From: Psococerastis gibbosa
Taxonomy: Eukaryota > Arthropoda > Insecta > Psocodea > Psocidae
Direction: 5' to 3'
DNA length: 64,000 nt
Assembly: GCA_963971405.1 (NCBI GenBank)
Contig: OZ020486.1
Span: 3,224,001-3,288,000 of the forward strand
Position 1 is the first letter of the stretch, and every line of letters starts with the position of its first letter. The notes below the pieces were generated by a model. The model was not told the origin of the DNA, ran no database searches, and saw only the letters and a program-made list of their open reading frames with translations. This document shows positions 41,801 through 53,800 of this stretch, one piece after another. The position numbers were made by a program, and so were the translations under genes.

Positions 41801-44800
41801 AGGAGCTATCCAAGGTAATTATCCTCCAGTTCTTGGTACTTTCGAGCTCCTGCGTCATTCTTCAGTTGATCCATGACTTCCTTCTTTAGCCTGATGTGCA
41901 TACACCTACATTTGCTAGTTCCGAAAACCGAAGTGGTCCTGAAGTAAGATCCCAGTAATTAATAATCTGAATATCTGTAAAACCCGGACCACAGTCCTTC
42001 ACATGATGACAAGCTACGCGTAACTAAGCCCCGTCTGGGCTGGTGTGCTACTGCTAGCCGCCCTCTCATATGTGAGGAAATTCTGTTGTCGCGTATGCGT
42101 CTCGGCCACTGCACGGTCATATTTCATATATTCAAGCGCTGTGGAGCTCGGCGATTTCTGACAGGACGACGAGCCGCCACTGTTTCTGCAGCAGGCGAAG
42201 GTGCCTCCATCTGCATATTAGCCATCGAAGTTCGCCTTGGAGTGAGCGATTGCCTAGATGTACTCTGCTGCTCGCCAGAAGTAGAGCTTATAATAATGGA
42301 ATCTCTCTGAGGAGTGAGCGGTGCTTGAATTACTGTAGTCAGCTGCTCGCCCGAAGTAGTATCCATAATACTTGAATCTCGCTGAGGAGTGGGCGGTGCT
42401 TGAATTGGAGTAGGACCAGGATTCGCGATAGGCTGCTTGTATGCTCTTTCTTCACGGAGAGGGATGTCCTGTCCCACCGGACGTATTTGACCTCCGTGTC
42501 GACGCCACAGCTCGTTTCCCACCTGCACCGTGTATTGTAATGCCCCATCCTTGCTGATGATGGTCCCAAAGACCCAACGCCGTAACGGCGTAGTGTAGTT
42601 ACGTACCGCCACTTTTTCTCCAGGCTGGAAAACAGGATCTTGGAAAAGGGTGTCTCTCTGCTCTGAGATGGCCCGACCAATATTCGGGCGTAAGATAGTA
42701 AGAGGTGACGATATCTCTCGCCCCAAAAATAAACTTGCAGGACTGTGCCCTGTAAGCACGTGAGGAGCCCTGCGATATGCAAATAAAAATTCCTGTAAGT
42801 TGTCGTATAAATTGTTCTGATTCTGGAGACAGCGTAAAGCTTGTTTCATACTTCCAACATAACGTTCAGCCTGTCCATTGCTTGCTGGATAGTGTGGGGG
42901 CGACGTAAGATGCCGAATACCAAGTTTACGTAAAAATGCTTGGAACTCCGTTCCCACAAACGTCGACTGATTGTCCGAAACTAAGCAAATCGGGTGACCA
43001 TATCGAGCAAACAATGTTCTTAAAACAGTAGTAGTAGTATTAGCTGTCATTGAAGACATCGGAAAAATCTCAGGCCATTTAGAATAAGAATCAACCACTA
43101 TTAAAAAAATTTTGCCTGCATACGAAGCAAAATCTATATGTATTCTCTCCCACGGTTTTGCGGGGTACTCCCAGTAGTGCACCTTGGGGGTTTTTTGCTG
43201 CGTTTTGTATTCAGCGCAGTTGACACAATTGCGACACAAATTCTCTATGTCTTGGTCAATATTTTTCCAATACACGTATGAACGTGCTAACGCTTTCATT
43301 TTAACTACTCCCATATGACCCAAATGCAGTTCATGGAGTATTGTGCGTTGTAATTTTGCTGGTATAACCGCACGAATGCCTAGCAATATGCATCCTGCAT
43401 GCAATGAATATTTGCCATCGTGAAATGACTCACCAGCACGTAGTTTTTCAAGAATAGGCATCAAGTCTGGATCTTCTCTGGTGGCCTTCGCCAGATCCAC
43501 AGGCTTGATTGGCACAACCTGTAAATGATGGGTTTGGAATTCTTCAACATCATCCAGGTCAAACAAGGTCTCCGATGTAACAGGTAGGCGTGAAAGCATA
43601 TCTGCATTGCCGTTATCATCACTCTTTCTGTATTTCACGTCGAACTGAAATTGTTGCAAGTACAGCGCGTAGTGTAGAAGTCGTGTAGCAGTAATAACTG
43701 GTAACTTCGCCTTAGGCCCAAAAATATGACACAAAGGCTTGTGATCTGAAACTAGACAGAATCGACGTCCCAACAGGTAACGGTAAAACTTGGAAACTCC
43801 CCATTTAATCGCCAGTGCTTCCTTACAGAGTTGGGCGTAGTTGCGTTCGCTGGGTGAAAGTATGCGAGAAGCAAACGCTATAGGCCTCTCTGAGCCATCA
43901 CTGAAACGATGAGCGATCACCGCCCCAATTCCGACCGGGCTAGCATCCACAGACAAAATTACTGGAAGGTCCGGCCTGTAGTGCACAAGAACCTTCTCTG
44001 AAACTATCTCCTTTTGTAAAGCTTTCAAGCTTTGGTCGCACTGTTTAGTCCATGTGAATTTTGTATCGTGCTTTGTTAACTCGTATAAAGGCTTGGCTAT
44101 CGTAGCTAAATTTGGTATAAAACGTGCATAAAAAGTTACCATTCCCATGAATGATTTTACCTCTTTGGCATTTTGAGGTTTTGGAGCATTAAGTATAGCC
44201 TGTATTTTTTCATCAGTCTTATGCAGGCCGTCCTTTGACATTTTGTAACCCAGGTATTGGACGGAAGATTTCAGGAATTCACATTTACTGTAATTTAGTC
44301 GCTGTCCATTTTCTTTCAATCTAGAAAACACTAATGCAAGGCGACTAAGTAGCTGTTCAGCTGTATCTCCTTGAACCAACATATCGTCATAAAATACGTA
44401 AATTCCTTCGATGTCTCGTAGAACACCTTCAATATAACGTTGCCAAATGGCTGGCGCCGCATTGACCCCAAACATCAGACGTGTCGGTTGATAAAGTCCC
44501 TTGTGTGTATTTAAGGTTAGAATCTTACCGGTGTCTGGTGTAACAGGTAGCGACAAGTAAGCAGTACGACAGTCCAGTTTGGCAAAATATTTACCATGCC
44601 CCAAAGTAGACATCAAATCTTCAATATCTGGCATTGGATGTTGAGGAACCTCAATGAGCTGATTGCATGTAACGCTGTAGTCAGCACAAAGACGTATGGA
44701 CCCGTCTCCCTTAAGTACAGGAACCACTGGAGTCGCAAAGTCCGACCTTTCGACAGGGCGTAAAATTCCTTCTGCAACTAAACGGTCAATCTCGGCCGAA

Positions 44801-47800
44801 ATTTTTGGCTTCAAAGCAAATGGTACTGGTCGCGCCTTTAAGTACTTAGGACTAGCGCCAGTTTTTAACTGTAATTCAGCACAAAAATTCTTTGCGATAC
44901 CTGTGCCACTGCTAAAAATTTCCTTGTTCTCCGCTAACAATTTCTGTAGCTTCGCTTCGGCAGACGGCGTAATTGTAGCGGTTGCATGAAAAACAGGTGA
45001 AATTTGCAGACTTTGACACCACTCACGTCCCATGAGTGGAGGCAGGTTACCTGGCACTACAAAAAGTCGCAAGTTAGCCGTCGAGGCTTTGTAAGTCACA
45101 GGCACTGTAACAACTCCTTTAGGTGTGATTATCGTACCACCATAACCCCGGAACTGAGTCTTTGTAGGTTGCAACGGAGCATTCAACTGTAAGTCTTTGT
45201 ATAAATGTTCATTTAAAATAGTATGAGCACTTCCAGTATCCAATTCTAACGATACTGTTTTATTCCCTACTTGCAGTGGAACCATGTAAGGTTTATAAAA
45301 GTCATTACTCACGGATGTCACGGAATACAATGTATAAATGGGTAATGAATCTTCCACCGCGTGAACCGTTTTCTTTGAAAGGCAGACGGCTGCCACATGA
45401 GAGCCGCGTCCGCAATTTGTACATTTTAAGTTCTTTTTCTTGCAATCAGGAGCCTTGTGCGAGTCAACCATACCGCACCTGTAGCACACAATCTGTTTCC
45501 CCTTCGTAGTAGAGGTAGACTGCTTTGAAGTAGATTCCTTCTTGCCCTGAGTAACTTTATTCTTCTGAAAAGACTTGTTTTTTATTTTATTAACGGAACT
45601 AGAAGGTTGCACTAGCAATTCCCGTGTCCCTGACGACGCAGATTCAAGAGACACCGCCAGAGCATAAATCTTATCGAAATCAGCGTTATCTTCCTCAAGA
45701 ACACGATCTAAAATGTGACGATCTCGTAAACCTGCCACAAAAACATCCCTGAGGACCTCTGATAACACGCTGGAAGCATACTTGCAAGGAACAGCTAAGT
45801 GGCGTAAAGATGCCGAATAAGCTGCCAATGATTCTCCCTCTTGCTGTCGGCGTTTATATAGTGTATGCCGAGAAGGTATGACTAAAGGTGTTGGTCGCAA
45901 ATGACCTTGCAAAAGTTTAGTCACATCATCATACTGTGAGTTTGCAAGCGTTTTCGGATGTAGCAAATCCTTAGTAAGTCCATATAAATCAGTAGGCAAA
46001 CTATGCATAAACAATTGCAGCATCGTGCTATCATCAGTAATGCTGTAAAGTTTAAAAGCTGCACTACATTTTTCAATGTGTAACGCAATGTCGTCACTTG
46101 CAATAAATTTATCAAGTTTTGGAAAACTCTTTCCCCCACCTGTAGCAGGTTGAGCAGGTGAACCTTGCCCTTGGGGTCTAGTTAAAGCCTTCAAAATATC
46201 CGACATCGTCTTCTGCATATTCAAATTGGCTTGCAAAACGTCTTTTAGATCTGTCATTGTGGCAAAGTAAAAGTACCACGTGCACTAGTAAGTAAGCAAT
46301 AAGCAAAAACAATCGCGAAATAGTAAATATAGTAGGCTAATTACCGACTGCGCCACTGTTCTGTAGTTTACCCATTATACTATTCTGTTATATCCATTAA
46401 TTATTGTACAGGATTAAATAATATAGTAATAAATTAATAATTCGGTAAATCGTTCATCCATCTTTATTTATTGTTTTCGACCATCCAACTCCAACTAATG
46501 GTTTTCCGGAATACGTGGTTCTAGAAAACCACAGACACCACAGTAAGATCCCAGTAATTAATAATCTGAATATCTGTAAAACCCGGACCACAGTCCTTCA
46601 CATGATGACAAGCTACGCGTAACTAAGCCCCGTCTGGGCTGGTGTGCTACTGCTAGCCGCCCTCTCATATGTGAGGAAATTCTGTTGTCGCGTATGCGTC
46701 TCGGCCACTGCACGGTCATCTGGTGGCACCCGCCACCGAGTTGCCATAACTGTGACGTCCCACTAACAATGGCTCATGCTCTGCTGACCTATACCCCACA
46801 GTCCTTCTGTCGCTTCCTTACACCTGCTTGGAAATGAGAAGATCTTGCCTCGCGTTATTGTGTACCTCGAGTGCACGTCCTTCCCCAGGAGAGCCTGGGG
46901 TTGTCAACAACATGAGCGTGAAAGCCCAGTCAATAATGAAAATAAATAAAAGGTCGCATAAAGTGTCGGCATGCTTCGGAGGGCATTTAAGGCAGGCGGT
47001 CCCGAGTCTTCCTAGTTGAGTGTAATAGAGGGCTTTATAGCCCTAACTCCGCCAGGTCGGCTTAGTAATAGAACAAAAAATGTCAATATTTATTTATATT
47101 ATTATACAACTTACACTCTACTTACTTGAAGCGACATGCTGTAGGCGGCTCTTACATTGAGGCAATAAGCAATACACAATAATATTGCTAGCAAGTATTT
47201 ACATTGAATTGAATTATAGGTCTCACAATAGAGCAACTCGATATCGTAAAACGAAAAATATCGCTGGTTGTGGCAATATTTATTGCTGGCGATACAACGT
47301 GCATGTTGAAAATCAACAGATATTGCCTGTTTGTAGTAGCGAGTCGTGTCATTGCAGTCGTCGGATGACATGATGATAGAAAATTATGGTAACCCAATTG
47401 CTTCAATGTGAGAGAGGATCAAAATAATATTGCGCATTGTGTATTGCCTCAGTGTGAGAGCCGCCGTATGCGAACGGATCATATTCGTATAGAAATCCAA
47501 AATGTCGGCTATACATTTAGCCATAAAAAACTGAGTGTCTTAAGGTTCTCCTAATTGTCATGAGGTTCGCTAGAAGAGGCATATAAAGACACCCGGGTGA
47601 CTATTGCTGATTACAGACTATGATGTTTTGTTTTCAGGTAGAGGAGGAAATCGAGACATTGCGAAGCGTGCTGAAGAGTAAGGTGCAGCTGGCACAAAAA
47701 CTGAAGAAGAAGCTTGGCTTTACCATGTGGAGAGAGCTGTCCGAAGACTTTTCGCAGAGTGTCCGCACTGTCAAGGAGACTTCAGTGTAAGTACCAACCT

Positions 47801-50800
47801 AACAATATTTTTACTAAATAACTCGTTAAAAGAATTTTTTTTTAATAGAATGAGTCACTATAGACCCCGGGAATTATTTATCATAGAGCCTTACGAATGG
47901 ATCCTCGCATTTTCCGTTTTTTATTTTTATTTTTTTACTTTTATCTAATTCAATTTTCGTATTTTATTATTTTCAATTTTCGTAGAGTCATTGAGGAGAT
48001 GTTTAAAAGAAGAAAAAAGAAGCGGACACTCAGTATACTTTCATGTCGTTTAATAATAACTTAACCTAGGGTTAAAAATGTGACCGTAACAATTTTAGAG
48101 CAACACTATGAATTCTAAAATTGTCTTGTTTACATTTTTAACCACAGGTTAAGTTCTTATTAAACGGTATGAAAGTTTAATTCCTGCGGATCACTACCGA
48201 GGACATGTAGAATAGGGGTACGGCCTCTGACTTTCACCCGTAAGTTGTTGGTTCGAGTTCCCCAGACGGTCCCTGGCCTTCCTAGTTGAGTGTAAGAAAC
48301 GGCTTTATAGCCCTACCTCCGCTAGGTTGGCTTAGTAATAGAAATTCTTTATTTCAGGACATGTAGAGTAGTGGTACGGACTCTGACTTTCACCCGAAAG
48401 GTTGTTGGTTCGAGTCCTACACTTCCTACATTTTCTGGCCATGCTTCGGAGGGCATGTAAAGCAGGCGGTCCCGGGCTTTCTTAGTTGAGTGTAAGAGAG
48501 GGATTTATAGCCCTAACTCCGCTAGGTTGGCTTAGTAATAGAACAAAAAAGTCCTTATTTATTTATTTACATATTACTCTGCGGTGAGTCTAGCAAGTCA
48601 AGCCGCATTATAATGGGGAATGTGTAAAACCATGCCTACTTGTTCCAGTAGAATTAAGAGCAAATTGACCGAGACCGGAACCCAGTTCATCTGTGTGATT
48701 GAGTTATGAAGATCATACCACCACGGTTCAAAAGCTTGAGTCGAGCTCACCCCGGCTTACCCCAGTCCTTTATTTTTGACCATCATGTCTTGGTTGCCGG
48801 AACAGACGGACTGACAGACTGGTGGATTTAGTGAATTAATGAAACAGATGGCTTGATGGATAAGAATTTGGGTCATGCCTTTCGCCCCTACTATACAACT
48901 TTACGATTTTCTTCTAAAACCGCTGCCGCTGATACAGTTTCTATCTAAATTTTTCTAATAAGTTGTAGGATGTACCGTACAGTGGATTAATACTGCTTAT
49001 TTTGCATGGCCTCCAACGCATAGTAGTCCCAAAGCTGCAGAAACATTAAAGGACGGGTTAATAGGCAGCGTTTGTAAGATAAATTCTGAGCGCGTGAAAT
49101 TATAATACCAGAGAACTATGATAGCAATAGTTAGGTACTCATTTTGAACTTGAAACGGCATATCGCGCGTGCGTAATTTGCCCAACATTTTTAATTAAAA
49201 AAAAGAACCAGTTTTTCCAGTCAATTCTGAACAGAAATATCCCATGTTCATACACCGAAATCCAGGGTTTGCACTGTTTCAGAAACAAGCCCCCTGTCAT
49301 CGACCAAGCTAACAGATTTCTCATTAAAACACTAATTTTCAGGGCTAATGAAATTTATAATTTACAATTTTATAACCGCATGGAATCATTTTTCATAGGA
49401 ATGTAAGGGTTGAAGAAAATTTACCCCAAGCGTTATAACCATAATCAGCATTTTTGCTCAGAATTGATTGAGAACCTTAAATTTTCTTTTAAATTAAGAA
49501 TTTTGGGCAAAGGACGCACGCACGCACCATAGTCATGGTGGACGTCGGGGCCCACCCTCGTTGGAATTAATTCCTACTGACCTAAGGGTCTGTTGTCTGT
49601 AGAAATTCATTGAAAAAAGCTAAAAGTTAAAACACAGAAAAATTCGGTTGAGTCTTCAAGCAAAGTCCGGTTGCCAAACAAATATTGACTGCTTGATAAC
49701 GATGCATTTTGGATATCACAATATCTGTGTTCTTTTTGGTCCAAATTGAACTGGAAATACGCCCTGGAAGTTTGTCGCCCTTCACCTGAAACACCCTGTA
49801 TCTGATAGGTACAGTATACCTCATTCCTGGCACATAGTAATGTATAGTCGTGATGCTGTCAGGGAAAAACCAGAATTGTTCCGATATTCAGTGATTATTC
49901 TAATTCTAAATAAACAAAAGTAATTTTAGTGTTTTTGCGAAATTGCGCATTCCATTTAGTTATGAGTTTGCATAATAAGTACCATATAGACTTGTCTACT
50001 TAGAATGTCATTGTTCATACTTATTTTTTTTTTTTAATCGCAACCAGCCTGTAAGGTTCCATTGAGTACGTTCCATTGTACAGTATTCCCTGGTATTATA
50101 ATTTCAGGTACCAGAGTGTGGAGGCGGGCATCCATAATGTCACCACCGCAATTGTCCAATCGCCCGTGTAAGTAATGCAGCTAGCTGTTATAGTGTTTGA
50201 AATAATGTGTATGTTTAAATTTTGGCGCGCCATAGATAGTCTAGAACCAGGGAAGAGGTATGGAGACAACAGTGGGACGATGTCTTATGTGTGCGGTTTC
50301 GACTTTGATTTTACCTTATCTGGAAGGAGCAAAGCTAATTAAAGAACCGGTCCGAGTTTACTCGAACATCCTTTCCAATTTATTACAATTAGTAGATAGA
50401 GAAAATGGGTAATTTCATGGTAAATAATTTTCCTATGGTTAAATTTCCGATATCTCATGGGGGGGCTGGGGTTGTCCATCTAACGTCACTGGAGGTGAGG
50501 TAAATTCTAGATACTGCAGGTCAGACCAACACATTACCACACAGCAATAATGTCAGAGCACGCACTGCATTTGAGCGTGAATTTTCTACAATTAAAAAAA
50601 AAACTGTTTTTGCACAAAACCAAATAGTTTTTTGGGAATGTAACCTCGTTACTCAATTTAACACCTAAAACATGCCTGAAGGTAGAAATCATCGATAGAT
50701 AGGTTTCGCAGAAAAATTATTTTTTAGTCATTTTTAATTAAAATTTAGTTATTTTTTTTTTTTTTACTCCCAGAAGCAAAGTATCAAGGGGCAAGCGAGC

Positions 50801-53800
50801 CCCCGCATTTTGTCAACATTAATGACGACTACAATATATGTGAATTTAAAAGAAATAGTTGGAGTCGTTTTTGAGAAATAATTTTTTTAGACGTTTTTTG
50901 AGAATAAAACCCCCAAATTGAGTTAGCCCAAAATAAAAAAAATTGTCCGGAGGTATGATTTTTGTGAACCTACATGCCAAATTGTATATCATAATCGACC
51001 CAGTAGTTTGCCCGGAAATCGATGAACAGACAGTCAGACAGACAGACATTTCGTAAAAACCACTTTTTTTGGTTCATGGGACCTCGAAACGTGTAAATCC
51101 GTTGAAATCTCGGAATCGAAAATTTGGACCGTCAAAGCTTTCCTTATACTACGTATAAATTGGAAAGCTATTAAATAGAGGGCGCCTAACCATAAGCTAA
51201 GTTAAGGCCGATAGCGGTGAAGGGTGAAGCCTATGGGGAAATGGCAATGGGGGTCTAATGGAATGTGACGGAGTAGGTTCCACCAATCCTTGGGCACCTG
51301 GCGCAAGGGACGTTAAGGTCATGCCCCCTAATTCGAAAGCAGCGTACTTCCATGAGAACAGTTTTCCCATTTTTCCACATTTGTATATGAAAATAAAAAT
51401 ACTGTACCCCATGGAAAACCTGTCGTTACACCACTGGTTCTAGGCTACCTCTGGTGCGCGCCAAAATTCTGTGTCGGCATTGCAATAATTTGTTACGATC
51501 TTTGATAGTAGTGATGCCATCAATGTTAAATTAGTTCTTAGTACTACAATACTACTGATAGTATTAATTGTGGTTAAGAACAGTCCAGTTGGTAAAAAAC
51601 TTGACTAAGTCGAGGTCCGAGAATGGACATAAAAGGTAAAATTTTCCTTGTGGCCTGGGTCCATCCGTGTACAGTACATACCTTACCTTCATTTATAAGG
51701 GACGCGGGGCTGACGGGCATGTTGCTGACCATAGCATCCCTAATATACTATCCCTTATTTTGACCAATCAGAGGAGCCGAGACGAAATTTTTTGTTGTTT
51801 GAAAGTGTCCAACGCCTGCGCTAATTGTTCGAAGAAAGTGTGGCAGGTCCGAGAGAGACAGCTGCCAGACATTCTAAAAATATCCTTGGCGGGCGCGAAT
51901 GTCCCATACCATATACAGTATTACTCACCATAGAGCAATGAATACCTTTCGTATAGGTCAATATCAATCAATCAATCAATCAATATATTCAAATATATTC
52001 AGGTATCTAAAACGTCTGCTCTACATGAAGCCATTTAGAGATGACGCCACAGCTCTATTTGTTACATTTTTATGATTGGCTGGTCAGAAAGTGGTGATTA
52101 AAGGCAAGGTCTATGCTTATTTCTGTTCTGTTATGTTGCATGTGCAATGAGCACTGATAATAAAATATATTATAATGTCGCCCAACCATAAGCCAAGTAT
52201 TGCTGATAGAGTCTTCTACAGTCGGAGAAATCTGCAATCGCTGAGCATGTTCTAACACAAATCTGCCACATAATACAGTTTAAGATGCTACAGTACTTTC
52301 TACAACTTCTTCACACCACCCTCGGTTACACAGAGAGGCTATAGAGATCTACAAGCACCCGCATAACTTCAATAGAAAGGAAGAAGGACTAAAGGTCAAT
52401 AGAATTTTGTATCCAGCCTTAAAGAAGACTACGGCAAGGAAACTGGTGTCATCATCCGGAAATCAGGTTGAGGTAGTAGGGAGCCAATCAGGGGCGAGGA
52501 TGACTCCGCCTCCACCCCCACCACCCCGCAGCTTAGTATAAATATCAGAGCACATCCCCCTGCCCTCACAGTCGCTGCTGAGCCTCCGAGATACAATCTT
52601 AGAAGTCTACGCAGTTCCACTGAAGATGTCGACCGCAGATGTTGACGAAACGTTTGGAAGTTCCCTTTCATTTTGACCGCGGCCCATCAGCCCGGATTCT
52701 ACTAGTTCTTCATTCGACTCCGGCCGTGAAAGCCTTTGCTGTTACATTGTTCTATCAGATGTTGAAATTAAGCGCGACTAACCCGATTTATGCCAGGGCT
52801 GCCAACAGAATATAGGCGCTGTGCACTAGACCTTGGGTCCTTCGCGTTCTAATACCTTTATTTTTATTATAATGGGCTTATGGCGAGAACCACCCGCTTA
52901 GACTAGAAAATGACTTTTTGTTGTTTGCTTGCGCTGTGGATGGCCATCCAGGTAGCCTGGCAATAAGCGATTAACTTTTGTGTGTTGTTTCGTGTTTACG
53001 TTATGCCCTGCTTTTATTGCATTTATTGAATCCCTAGTTTAAGCTCGAAGCTATAGTATAACTTACTTACTATTCTACATTACTGGTGAGAATACATACC
53101 CCTAGACACTACATTACATATCGGAGGCAACTGCTACACTATGATATGTGGTAGAAAATATGTCCTTGTGCGATTCTTGCAGAGGTGACTTGTAACAGTG
53201 TTAATAAACATAATAGTCTCCTTAGTAACTTTGTAAAACTTGCTGTCACTCATTGTTAAAATTAACTTTGTATAGTTTGACGAATAAAATAAAATTAAAA
53301 ATTCACAACCGGTTTCGGCTCACGCCATCGTCAAGTGCGAATGAAAACAGATAAAACAAAAGGTATGCAAGCTAAAACAAAATAAAACTCATTGTCAGGA
53401 TAACACACAGCATCGCATAAAGTAAACAATCTGTTTTCAATCGCACTTGACGATGGCGTGAGCCGAAACCGGTTGTGAATTTTTAATTTAATTTAATTCG
53501 TAAAACTATACAAAGTTAATTTTAACAATGAGTGTAACAGTGTTGTTGCACATCCAATACGTCTTACTCTATAACTTACTTACTTAATTTGGCACAGTCA
53601 GCCCAGTTGGACTTTAGGCCGCTCTAATAGTCCTCCACCTTTCGTGGTCCTCAGCCACTGGTTGCCATGCTGCAAAGTGGAGGAAGTCCTCCTGGAACTG
53701 GTCTGCCCATCTACTTACTCTATAACCCTAGCCTATATAGCTTTGCATTAACTAGCTGGCACTAATGCTTTTTTTCTGATATGTACCGTATTATTTCATT

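Noticed and set aside
48380-48425. tRNA gene suggested by GGTTCGAGTCC B box
   Set aside because: The same block recurs in seven or more copies with a common 130-bp body and A/T tail and does not fold as a full cloverleaf; it is the head of a SINE.
51961-51986. LINE tail suggested by TCAATCAATCAATC
   Set aside because: No reverse-transcriptase sequence adjoins it; treated as a simple microsatellite.
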